Below, in pieces: positions 8,639-16,402 of a DNA stretch of 64,000 bases (its first letter is position 1; each line of letters opens with the position of its first letter). Origin of the DNA: an uncultured Allofournierella sp. (GTDB lineage: Bacteria; Bacillota; Clostridia; Oscillospirales; Ruminococcaceae); assembly GCA_944382705.1 (NCBI GenBank), contig CALWNE010000034.1, positions 1 through 64,000 on the forward strand, given 5' to 3'. The notes beneath the pieces were generated by a model. It saw only the letters and a list, made by a program, of their open reading frames with translations, made no database searches and was not told where the DNA came from. Position numbers and translations under genes: made by a program.

Positions 8639-8657
8639 GGAATAAGTTCGTTTGCAA
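8629..8657 (-). promoter_or_regulatory. Promoter of ackA
   Basis: On the minus strand TTGCAA, 17 bp, TATAAT. The near-palindrome ATTATATAAT supplies the -10 boxes for both directions, so the two promoters occupy the same stretch of DNA. Confidence 0.65.
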
Positions 8658-8699
8658 CCTAAAAAACCAGCATAAAACTGCCCCAAAGGAGGCCCTTTC

Positions 8700-9893
8700 A
8701 TGCTTGCAGCAGGCATTATTACCGAATACGATCCCTTTCATGCAGGGCACGCATGGCAGATTGAGCAGGCAAAGGCCCTGGGGGCCCAGGCTGTGGCGGT
8801 GTGCATGAGCACCGATGTTACCCAGCGGGGCGGTCTGGCCCTGCTGCCACCCTGGGTGCGTGCAAAGGCCGCCTTGCAGGCGGGGGCGGATTTGGTGCTG
8901 GGGCTGCCCGCTCCCTGTGCCCTGCAAAGCGCCGAGGGCTTTGCTGCCGCAGGGGTGGCGGCGCTCACGGCTTTGCCGGGGCTTTCCTGGCTGGTGTTTG
9001 GGGCCGAAAGCCCAGAGGTACAGGCACTAAAACAAACCGCAGCCCTGCTGGACGAGCCGGAGTTTCAGCAGGAGTTAAGCAGGCAGCTGGCCACCGGCAT
9101 CTCCTTTGCCGCCGCAAGAGCCAAAGCAGCTGCAAGGCTCCTTTCTTTGGCCGGGCAGGTGCTGGCCAGCCCCAACAACAATTTGGGTGTGGAGTACTGT
9201 AAGGCCATCCGGCGCAGTAAAAGCCATCTTGAACCGGTGCCCCTGCCCCGCAAGGGAGCGGCCCATGGGCAGCTTACTCCTGGCCAGGAGGGCTTTGCCA
9301 GTGCCACCTTTTTGCGCCAGGCATGGGCCAGAGAGGGCGCACAGGGCCTGCAAGGCTATGTGCCGGACCAGGCATTGGAGCTTTACCGGCAGGCCCAGCA
9401 GCAGGGGCTGGACATCAGCGGTTTTCGGTTTGAGCTGGCAGTTCTAAGCCGGCTGCGGGCGGCATCCGTGGAGCAGCTGGCTCAGGTGCGGGACACTGCG
9501 GAAGGCCTGGAGCATCGGCTGGCCCAGGCAGTGGCCCGTGCCACCAGCCTGGAAGAACTGTACAGCCTTTTAAAAACCAAGCGATACGCCCATGCCCGGC
9601 TGCGCCGGTATGTGCTTTGTGCGGCTCTTGGCTATACCGGCCAAACCAGCGGTATGCCCAGCTACCTGCATATTTTGGGGGCTACACCCCAGGGGCTGGA
9701 GCTGCTGCGGGGGGCCGCCCTTCCGGCGGATACCTCTCTGGCCCGGCTGGCCCGGCTGGGCCAGGCCCAGCCGGGCCAGGTACAGGCCCATGCCGCCGCT
9801 GCGGATTTGGCGGCTTTGTGCCGCTCCCAGCCAGGGCCTATGGGGCAGTGCTACACCCAGCCGCCTTGCTTTGTGGGCAAACGCAAGCAGTAA
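8700..9893 (+). CDS. tmcAL: tRNA(Met) cytidine acetate ligase (TmcAL, YlbM family)
   Basis: 397 residues. TmcAL forms N4-acetylcytidine at the wobble base of elongator tRNA(Met), using acetate and ATP through acetyl-adenylate. The N-terminal nucleotidyltransferase-like domain begins with GIITEYDPFHAGHAWQI, the family's GIIxEYNPFHxGH pattern, followed by MSTDVTQRG, and SPNNNLGVEYCKAI near residue 160. An alanine-, leucine- and glutamine-rich C-terminal region completes the protein. CAAAGGAGG precedes the ATG. The divergent neighbour ackA interconverts acetate and acetyl phosphate, which links the pair metabolically. The YoaK-like gene follows after 18 bp. Confidence 0.92.
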   Translation: MLAAGIITEYDPFHAGHAWQIEQAKALGAQAVAVCMSTDVTQRGGLALLPPWVRAKAALQAGADLVLGLPAPCALQSAEGFAAAGVAALTALPGLSWLVFGAESPEVQALKQTAALLDEPEFQQELSRQLATGISFAAARAKAAARLLSLAGQVLASPNNNLGVEYCKAIRRSKSHLEPVPLPRKGAAHGQLTPGQEGFASATFLRQAWAREGAQGLQGYVPDQALELYRQAQQQGLDISGFRFELAVLSRLRAASVEQLAQVRDTAEGLEHRLAQAVARATSLEELYSLLKTKRYAHARLRRYVLCAALGYTGQTSGMPSYLHILGATPQGLELLRGAALPADTSLARLARLGQAQPGQVQAHAAAADLAALCRSQPGPMGQCYTQPPCFVGKRKQ

Positions 9894-9911
9894 CAGAAAA
9901 GAGGATTTTGC

Positions 9912-10616
9912 ATGAAGGAACAACAGCTCCAGCGGGTGGAAAGCAGCGAGGCCCTTCGGGTGGCCATGCTGCTGGGGTTATCTGGTGGATTTTTGGAAGT
10001 GTACACCTATCTGAACCGGGGCGCTGTGTTTGCCAATGCGCAAACCGGAAATCTGGCCTTGCTGGCTATGCACACGGTGCAGCGGGAATGGGCCCAGGCG
10101 CTGGATTATCTGGTGCCAATTGTATCGTTTACCCTGGGCATTGTGATTACCCGGATGGTGCGTGCCAGAGGCAAGCAGAAGCCTGGCCGCTATCTCCACT
10201 GGCGGCAGTGGATTTTGTTGGCGGAACTGACCGTGCTGTGGGGGGTGGGGTTTATTCCTCAATCCGAAGGGTGGAACCGAGTGGCAAACATCTGCGTAGC
10301 CTTTGTGTGCTCCCTGCAATACGGTGCGTTCCGGCGCATTCATGGGCAGGCCTTTGCTACTATTATGTGCACCGGCAACCTGCGCAGCGGCACCGAGGAG
10401 CTATGGCAGTTTTTTGCAACCCGCCAAAAACAGCATCTGTACCATGCACTGAATTTTTATGGGGGCATTCTGGCGTTTATGGTGGGAGCCGCCATCGGGG
10501 GCCTGGCCTGCCCTGTCCTGAAGGAGCAGGCAATCTGGATGGCCTGTCTGCCTTTGGTAGTGGTATTCAGCTGCTTGTTTTTTGCCTCCTTCCCAACCCT
10601 GCAAGTAGATTCATAA
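9912..10616 (+). CDS. YoaK family (DUF1275) membrane protein
   Basis: 234 residues with about six transmembrane segments. The family signature is near the N-terminus (GLSGGFLEVYTYLNRGAVFANAQTGNLALL), and a matching second half contains RIHGQAFATIMCTGNLRSG. DUF1275 proteins are integral membrane proteins of unknown transport or other function. AGAGGA lies upstream of the ATG, and the 18-bp gap suggests co-transcription with tmcAL. Two terminators follow. Confidence 0.85.
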   Translation: MKEQQLQRVESSEALRVAMLLGLSGGFLEVYTYLNRGAVFANAQTGNLALLAMHTVQREWAQALDYLVPIVSFTLGIVITRMVRARGKQKPGRYLHWRQWILLAELTVLWGVGFIPQSEGWNRVANICVAFVCSLQYGAFRRIHGQAFATIMCTGNLRSGTEELWQFFATRQKQHLYHALNFYGGILAFMVGAAIGGLACPVLKEQAIWMACLPLVVVFSCLFFASFPTLQVDS

Positions 10617-10626
10617 CAAATACATC

Positions 10627-10648
10627 CCGCCTGAATGCAGGCGGTTTT
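10627..10648 (+). terminator. Terminator after the YoaK-like gene
   Basis: CCGCCTG/CAGGCGG around AATG, followed by TTTT. Confidence 0.6.
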
Positions 10649-10707
10649 GGGGGAGCTATGCCACGGAACCATGGGCATGGCCCCTTTGCTTTTTAAAAAT
10701 CAAACGG

Positions 10708-10754
10708 CAAACAAAAGCCGCCCGGAGGAACATCCACCGGGCGGCTTTTGTTTG
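10708..10754. terminator. Long bidirectional terminator
   Basis: A perfect 18-bp stem (CAAACAAAAGCCGCCCGG and its complement) around an 11-nt loop. It serves both the YoaK-like gene and the chimeric gene that ends at 10796 on the minus strand. Confidence 0.8.
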
Positions 10755-10795
10755 CAATTTTATGTGATGAGAGATACCCCTGACCGGGCAAGCCT

Positions 10796-11476
10796 TTACA
10801 GGCGGGTCAGGTACAGCTGTACGCTGGGATAGTCACCTGCCAGCTGGGGCAGGGTGTAACCGGCATTCATTAGAGTGCTGCCGCTGAACACGGCACCCAC
10901 ACCCTGCTGTGCCAGGTCCAGGCCAGCCTGGGGCGCACTGTGGCAACCATAGATGTTAAGGGTTTCCACCCGGTAGAGGGCATCCGGCTCCAAGCCACGC
11001 AGCCACAGGTGCAGGGGCCGGGGGTTGGCTTCGGGATGGGTGAGAACCAGGTCCACCGTGTCCTTGTCCTTGGGTACGGCGTACAGCTTGCCGTCCGAAC
11101 CGCTGGCATTTGCAAGGGAAACACCCGAGAAGTTGCTGGTCTCCACAATGTCAGAACAGTCTGCCAGCTTGCCGTTGTCGGCATACTTCAAAATTTCGTT
11201 GGTGTGCATCCAAAAGATATCAGGCATCTTGCCGCTCATGGCAGAGGCCTTCAGTTTGGTCCAGTATTCACTCCAGCTGGTTACCTGTACTTCAATATGT
11301 ACATTGGGGTGCTGGGCGGTGTAAGCCTCACACATGGCGGTCATGCCATCGCGCTGGGCCACATCCCAAATTTGGAAGGTCAGGTTTACGGTGTCATCCT
11401 TCGAGTCGCACCCAACCAGGCTTGCAGCCAGGCAGGCACTTAGTCCGGCACAGGCCAGTCTGCGCATCAAACTCAT
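10796..11476 (-). pseudogene. Fusion remnant: sugar ABC solute-binding lipoprotein head joined to alpha-galactosidase tail
   Basis: An intact 226-codon frame made of two unrelated pieces. Residues 1 to about 144 are the head of an extracellular sugar-binding lipoprotein (MsmE/UgpB type): signal peptide, lipobox LVGC, then NLTFQIWDV, HPNVHIEVQ, PDIFWMH and GKLYAVPKDKDTVDL. A full member would be about 400-430 residues. From about VLTHPEANPRPLHLWLRGL onward the sequence is the C-terminal end of a GH36 alpha-galactosidase (LEPDALYRVE, FSGSTLMNAGYTLPQLAGDYPSVQLYL). The simplest reading is one large in-frame deletion that removed the rest of the binding protein, any permease genes and most of the alpha-galactosidase. 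AGGAGG precedes the ATG, so the chimera may still be made. It could be neither a transporter component nor an enzyme. Confidence 0.8.
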
Positions 11477-11514
11477 GGGTTGGTTCCTCCTGTTTTACCT
11501 TTTGTGAATCAGCT

Positions 11515-11542
11515 GCTTTTTGACCGGCCGGATACAAAAAGC
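11515..11542. repeat. Inverted repeat upstream of the chimeric lipoprotein gene
   Basis: GCTTTTTG and CAAAAAGC flank a CCGGCCGG core, giving a 28-bp imperfect palindrome 39 bp upstream of the minus-strand start. It could be an operator or a leader hairpin. The rest of 11477-11795 is AT-rich and holds no other gene that I can support. Confidence 0.4.
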
Positions 11543-11708
11543 AACAGATTTAGTTGTTCTGCTGAAAAATAGGGATAAGTTTTGTAAAATGTGCATAATA
11601 TACAATTTATTTCCAAATTTAATGTGTTCATTATATAATTTGACTAAAAATATAAATATCATTTTGCCGCTTTTTATCTCTCAATTTAAAGGATTATTTA
11701 GATTTAAG

Positions 11709-11738
11709 TTGAAGTAATATAGCATTATGCTATATAAT
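11709..11738 (+). promoter_or_regulatory. Promoter with overlapping palindrome before the AraC remnant
   Basis: TTGAAG, 18 bp, TATAAT. A perfect odd palindrome with 9-bp arms, ATATAGCAT/ATGCTATAT around one T (11717-11735), covers the spacer and half of the -10, the position expected for a repressor or autoregulator site. Confidence 0.5.
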
Positions 11739-11795
11739 ATTCACAATGAACAGAAAAGAAGTTGTTTTTCCGTGAAAGCCACCAAAGGAGAAAAT

Positions 11796-12260
11796 ACGGT
11801 CAATAAATTGCTGTTTCATGTGTTCCAGGACGAACGCTTTGTGGACCTGAATCTGTATCAGTATGGCTGGGAACGCACCGAGCCTCTGCACTCCTATGGG
11901 CCTTATCGCCGTAATCACTACCTATTTCATTATGTGATTTCCGGCAAAGGAGTACTGTATGCCGAGGAACACCGCTACCCGGTGGAAGCCGGCCAGGGCT
12001 TTTTGATACTGCCAGGGCAAACCACCACCTACTGCGCCGACGAGCAGGACCCCTGGGAGTACACTTGGATTGAGTTTGACGGCCTGCGTGTGCGGGAGAG
12101 CCTGACCCGTGCAGGGCTGGGAGCTGCAAACCCGCTGCATTTTTCCAGGGCGTTTAAGTCGGTGTACGGGATGTCTCCCAGAGCCTACCGACAGGCCCAT
12201 TTTATCCCTGCCGAGAGGGTGCAAAGAGCATCCATAGGGGAGGGGAGCGGCAAAGTATAA
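11796..12260 (+). pseudogene. AraC-family regulator with internal deletion
   Basis: The first part is the AraC cupin-like sensor domain (HYVISGKGVLYAEEHRYPVEAGQGFLILPG is spread over residues 40-70, then DPWEYTWIEFDG). After AGLGAANP the frame jumps to LHFSRAFKSVYGMSPRAYR, the last part of the second helix-turn-helix. The linker and first helix-turn-helix, about 110 residues, are missing, so DNA binding should be lost. AAAGGAG is followed at start-codon distance by ACG at 11796; an ATG to ACG change would explain this, and no ATG, GTG or TTG sits at the right spacing. The frame does extend up to 11727, but that start would lie inside the promoter. It was probably the regulator of the divergent sugar genes (MsmR/RafR type). 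Confidence 0.7.
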
Positions 12261-12342
12261 CATCTTGGGGCTGCACAAGTTCCCCGGCAAAAGGGCTGTG
12301 GCTGGCTTTTGGCAAACCCAACAAAAGCCCTTGTATTGTATA

Positions 12343-12386
12343 AAAAGGTTCCTGGAATACAGTTTGACTGCATCCGGGAACCTTTT
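12343..12386. terminator. Terminator before the polysaccharide cluster
   Basis: AAAAGGTTCC pairs with GGAACCTTTT around a 24-nt loop. A weaker stem, AAGGGCT/AGCCCTT, lies at 12291-12332. No gene is supported at 12261-12626; the sequence becomes strongly AT-rich after this hairpin. Confidence 0.65.
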
Positions 12387-12482
12387 ATTGCGTAAGGCAG
12401 TGCGTCTAAGCGAAATATAAAAACATTTTTAGTTCTTAATTTTGAAAATAGCAATATTCCCGACATTTTTGGCGCAAATTCA

Positions 12483-12511
12483 TTGCCAAAAGCAACTAAA
12501 TGAGTTATGAT
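12483..12511 (+). promoter_or_regulatory. Promoter of the polysaccharide cluster
   Basis: TTGCCA, 17 bp, TATGAT, leaving a leader of about 110 nt to the first gene. The leader has an A-rich, largely unstructured sequence with two copies of TTTTGGC nearby. It is the only clear promoter seen for the eight genes. Confidence 0.6.
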
Positions 12512-12626
12512 TTAAAATAAGAGTGTATTTTTGGCAAAAATAAGACAAGGCATAAAAAGGACCTTAATAGGGTTATACAACTTACCAAAAAGAAAATTAA
12601 GATAGTGCTTTTGGGGGAAGTAGATA

Positions 12627-13307
12627 ATGACCGTTCAGCAGCCAATTCGTCAAATTATGAAGCAACATCGTATTTTGTTGACTCAGAAGCAAAAAAAATA
12701 TTTGAGGTGGAAGCGTTTATTAGATACAATAATCGCATCTTTTGCACTTGTTGTACTTGCCATCCCATTTGCTGTAATTGCGATATTACAAAAACTAAAT
12801 AGTCCCAAGGAGCCTATCTTTTTTAGACAAAAACGGGTTGGCCAAAATAGCCGTGTTTTTTATATCATAAAATTCAGAACAATGAAAAGCACAGCGCCAA
12901 AGTATTCGTCAACTGGCGAGTTGGAGAATGCAGAAGAGTACATATCCAAACTAGGGCGATTTTTAAGAGACACAAGCATTGATGAATTGCCTCAGTTGTT
13001 TAATGTTGTTTTTGGGGATATGAGTTTGATTGGCCCAAGACCGCTGATTCGTCACGAGCGCAATGTTCATTACCTGCGCCGCTACTATGGAGTGGATCAG
13101 TTAAAACCTGGTATCACTGGTTGGGCACAAATTAACGGACGTGACCTTTTAAACGATTACGACAAGGTTTTTTATGACCGTGAGTACTTGAAGAATGTAA
13201 GTATTGCTTTTGATATGAAAGTTTTTCTGGGCAGTGTGCTGAAAGTGATTGGTAGGCATGATATCCATGAGGGGATAACTACTGTCTCATCAAGAGAAGG
13301 GTCTTGA
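12627..13307 (+). CDS. Undecaprenyl-phosphate sugar phosphotransferase
   Basis: 226 residues, a short bacterial sugar transferase (PglC/WcaJ C-terminal type). One N-terminal membrane segment (LLDTIIASFALVVLAIPFA) is followed by FRQKRVGQNSRVFYIIKFRTM, the catalytic Asp-Glu pair in SIDELPQLFNVVFGDMSLIG, PRPL, and GITGWAQINGRD. The family transfers a sugar-1-phosphate from a nucleotide sugar to undecaprenyl phosphate on the cytoplasmic face, starting repeat-unit assembly. It is the first gene of the polysaccharide cluster, with GGGGGAAG upstream of ATG 12627. The first sugar cannot be predicted. Confidence 0.9.
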   Translation: MTVQQPIRQIMKQHRILLTQKQKKYLRWKRLLDTIIASFALVVLAIPFAVIAILQKLNSPKEPIFFRQKRVGQNSRVFYIIKFRTMKSTAPKYSSTGELENAEEYISKLGRFLRDTSIDELPQLFNVVFGDMSLIGPRPLIRHERNVHYLRRYYGVDQLKPGITGWAQINGRDLLNDYDKVFYDREYLKNVSIAFDMKVFLGSVLKVIGRHDIHEGITTVSSREGS

Positions 13308-13418
13308 TGAATTTCATATTGCAAAATATTGTTCTTGACTAGACGCTGAAAAATTGGGGTTACATCACATATATTGCCCTACAACTTGAAAGTGGTAATA
13401 AAAGAGGAGTGCGGAATT

Positions 13419-14480
13419 ATGAATCAAAATCCAATGGTAAGCATTATCATGCCGGTATATAAAGTAGAAGAATATGTAGGGAAATCCATTGAGAGCATTC
13501 AGCAACAGACATTTCAAAACTGGGAACTCTGGGCGGTGGACGATGGAACACCTGACAATAGCGGAAAAATTTGCGATGAGTATGCTAAGCAAGATTCCCG
13601 CATTCATGTGATTCACAAAGAAAATGGTGGTGCACCCAGCGCCCGGAATATGGCCATGAAGCAGGCGAGCGGAAAATATTTTTATTTTATGGATTCTGAC
13701 GATTGGGCAGAACCCACCATGCTGGAAGATATGGTGGCTTTGGCAGAGCGGCACAGTCTGCAACTGGTGGTAACTGGTTTTTACATTGATACATACTACA
13801 CCGACACCGAAAAGTACACGCAGACGCAATGTGTGGATAGCCGGGTATATGAAAGTCAACAAGAATTTCGTCGGGATGCCTACCGCTTGTTCGATAAAAA
13901 TTTGCTGTACACACCCTGGAATAAATTGTTTTTGGCTAGCTATCTGAAAGATAACGAACTTTACTTTCCTACCACATTTTGGGACGATTTCCCCTTCTGC
14001 TTAAGCGTGGTGCGTAATGTTGAGCGTGTGGCTGTCATGAAAAATGCCTATTACCATTTTTTGCGCAAGCGTGCTGAATCCGAAACGGCAAAGTACAATC
14101 CTAGGATGTATCAAAAGCGAGAGGAAGAACATCAGTGGATGCTGGAACTGTATGGTTACTGGAACATCCACGATGAAGCAAGCAGAGAAATGATTTCTCG
14201 ACGGTATGTTGAACGCTTGATTGGTTGCATTGAAAATTTGACCAATCAAAAATGCGACTTAACCGCCAGAGAGAAAAAAGCGCAAATCAAGCAAATTATC
14301 ACTTCTGATTGCTGTCGCACGGCTCTGCGTTATATGAGACCTCAGTCGGGAATGATGAAGCTAATGATTTTGCCCATTAAAATGCGCAGCGTACTTTTGA
14401 CCTATTGGGAAGGCTGCACCATTTCCAAAGTAAAGTCTGGCAACACAAAATTGTTTGCCAGATTAAAAGCGGAGCGATAA
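13419..14480 (+). CDS. Family 2 glycosyltransferase
   Basis: 353 residues. The N-terminal GT-A fold begins VSIIMPVYKVEEYVGKSIES; VDDGTPDNSG, HKENGGAPSARN and the metal-binding SDDW follow. The C-terminal half is less conserved and basic. It should add one sugar to the lipid-linked repeat unit on the cytoplasmic side. The start at ATG 13419 follows AGAGGAG; the upstream in-frame ATG at 13374 lacks a ribosome site. A 111-bp spacer separates it from the first gene, with no terminator seen. Donor and linkage are unknown. Confidence 0.9.
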   Translation: MNQNPMVSIIMPVYKVEEYVGKSIESIQQQTFQNWELWAVDDGTPDNSGKICDEYAKQDSRIHVIHKENGGAPSARNMAMKQASGKYFYFMDSDDWAEPTMLEDMVALAERHSLQLVVTGFYIDTYYTDTEKYTQTQCVDSRVYESQQEFRRDAYRLFDKNLLYTPWNKLFLASYLKDNELYFPTTFWDDFPFCLSVVRNVERVAVMKNAYYHFLRKRAESETAKYNPRMYQKREEEHQWMLELYGYWNIHDEASREMISRRYVERLIGCIENLTNQKCDLTAREKKAQIKQIITSDCCRTALRYMRPQSGMMKLMILPIKMRSVLLTYWEGCTISKVKSGNTKLFARLKAER

Positions 14481-14486
14481 GAGCTG

Positions 14487-15470
14487 ATGAAACAGGTAAA
14501 TCACAACTTGATGACCTGCCGAGGGATAGCGGCGTTTTTGGTAGTTTTGGAACATTCGATTATTCGATACCCTATTGACTTGCGGGCACAAGCCCAGTGG
14601 TGTGTGGTGTTGAGTAACTTTATTAACTCGTTTCATATGCCACTGTTTTTTATTCTTTCGGGATATTTGACATCCGTTCAAAAAATTGACTCTCCGGCAA
14701 ATTGGCTGCAAAAACACTGCAAAAGATTGTTGCTGCCGTGCTTTGCAATGGGAGTGGTTGATATGCTGCCCAGATTGTTTTTGCAAAGTTTTGTGCACAA
14801 CCCGTCTAATATTCAAAATTCTATACTCAACATCTTGCTATATGGCGGATATTTTTGGTTTTTAATTGCCATGTTTTTAGTGCAGGCAGTAACAGGTCTG
14901 TGGGTGACTTACGGCAATAGAAATGCTTTGTTTGCGATTAGTGCGGTATTAATGATTGCCACTCGTTTTTTTGCTTTTCCTCAGTTGTTCCGAGTCGATC
15001 AGGCATCGTACTATCTGTTCTTCTATTTACTGGGTGGATATTACAGAGAATACGAAAAAAGGATTTTAAAGCACAACCAATTGATTGGATGCGCAAGTTT
15101 TCTATTGGTAGTTACTCTGGGATGGATTGGAAATCGTTTTACCAACATTCTGGTTGCTGTTGCCGCTTGCTGGCTTGCCATACAGTTGAGTACATGGATT
15201 ACTGCATGTGGAAAGAATCGGCTTTTAGAACTGGCAGGTCAATATTCGTTGCAGATTTATTTGTTTAATGGAATCACCTTGGGGGTAAGTCGTACATTGC
15301 TTGTGCGATTGGGGCTTGCTGACCCATTATTACTTATTGTTGGGAATACTGTTTTAGTGTTTTTGATGGAAGCAATGATGATTTTTGTTTTAAAACAGTT
15401 GCCTGCAATAGCTGTATTGTTCGGTATGAGGAGAGAAAAGCAGGGGGGTAAACAATATGCCACAAATTAG
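14487..15470 (+). CDS. Acyltransferase 3 family membrane protein
   Basis: 327 residues, ten or so hydrophobic segments, with the acyltransferase-3 start pattern MTCRGIAAFLVVLEHS (the RG..A...V...H block holding the catalytic His) and FHMPLFFILSGYL. Proteins of this kind O-acetylate sugars of surface polysaccharides, or act as serine/acyl transferases, in the membrane. It begins 6 bp after the previous gene and ends overlapping the next by 14 bp, so it is translated as part of the cluster. It probably decorates the repeat unit made here. Confidence 0.85.
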   Translation: MKQVNHNLMTCRGIAAFLVVLEHSIIRYPIDLRAQAQWCVVLSNFINSFHMPLFFILSGYLTSVQKIDSPANWLQKHCKRLLLPCFAMGVVDMLPRLFLQSFVHNPSNIQNSILNILLYGGYFWFLIAMFLVQAVTGLWVTYGNRNALFAISAVLMIATRFFAFPQLFRVDQASYYLFFYLLGGYYREYEKRILKHNQLIGCASFLLVVTLGWIGNRFTNILVAVAACWLAIQLSTWITACGKNRLLELAGQYSLQIYLFNGITLGVSRTLLVRLGLADPLLLIVGNTVLVFLMEAMMIFVLKQLPAIAVLFGMRREKQGGKQYATN

Positions 15471-16383
15471 TATTATTGTGCCTGTCTACAAGGTAGAAGC
15501 TTATCTTGACCGATGCATTAACGCTATCTTGAATCAAACTTTTACAGATTTTGAATTGATTTTGGTAGATGACGGATCTCCGGACAGGTGTCCTCAAATG
15601 TGTGACGAATGGGCAAAGAAAGATAGCCGGATTCGTGTAATTCATAAACAAAATGGAGGAGCGGGTGCTGCTAGAAATGCAGCACTGGCTTGTGCTGCAG
15701 GCGAATACATTGGATTTGTGGATAGTGATGATTGGATTGCGCCTGAAATGTATGAATATCTGCTTGGCTTATTTAAAAAATATCCCCAAGCGCAGATTGC
15801 GCAATGCGAATCAGTTCAAGTAAGCAGTGAGCGACATCCATTACCCAAGATTTCTGAGCATATAGAATTGTGGAATCAGAAGCGGATGATGGAATATTTT
15901 TTTAGGGTCAACGGAGAAAAGAGCAACTACAGCATTTGGAATAAGCTAATTCGTCGTGATGCACTAAAGAATTTTTCGTTTATTGAAGGCACAATCAGTG
16001 AGGATGTAGCAGCAAATTTTGATTTCTTTTCGTCGGCCACATGGATGGTTTCTTCCAATAAAATTTTGTATTACTATTTTGTTAATGAATCTGGGGTTAC
16101 AAAATCGCCGGTTACGCAGAAAGATTTAGAATACATTGATGTTTGGAATAGAATCGCAAAAAGTGTTTCTCCAGAGTTTGAGGAATATTCAAAAATTAAT
16201 CTAGCAAGAGCCAATTTTACAATACTCACTAAAATGCTTGTATCTGGATATGATAAGTCCGACCCTAAATTACAAGCAATAAGAGTGAAATTGAAGAATC
16301 AATTGCGTAAAGACTTTTGGAAATTGATGCAGTGGAAGATGCCTTTTAGTAGAAAAATTATGTTGATTATTTTGTGTATTTAA
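15457..16383 (+). CDS. Family 2 glycosyltransferase
   Basis: 308 residues. ISIIVPVYKVEAYLDRCINA, VDDGSPDRCPQMCDEW, NGGAGAARN and FVDSDDWIAP are the standard GT2 landmarks. It resembles the GT2 at 13419 in the first 100 residues but diverges afterwards. The ATG lies inside the end of the acyltransferase gene with AGCAGGGGGG upstream, a sign of translational coupling. Acceptor and donor are unknown. Confidence 0.9.
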   Translation: MPQISIIVPVYKVEAYLDRCINAILNQTFTDFELILVDDGSPDRCPQMCDEWAKKDSRIRVIHKQNGGAGAARNAALACAAGEYIGFVDSDDWIAPEMYEYLLGLFKKYPQAQIAQCESVQVSSERHPLPKISEHIELWNQKRMMEYFFRVNGEKSNYSIWNKLIRRDALKNFSFIEGTISEDVAANFDFFSSATWMVSSNKILYYYFVNESGVTKSPVTQKDLEYIDVWNRIAKSVSPEFEEYSKINLARANFTILTKMLVSGYDKSDPKLQAIRVKLKNQLRKDFWKLMQWKMPFSRKIMLIILCI

Positions 16384-16402
16384 TAGGTTGGTTGAAAATA
16401 AA

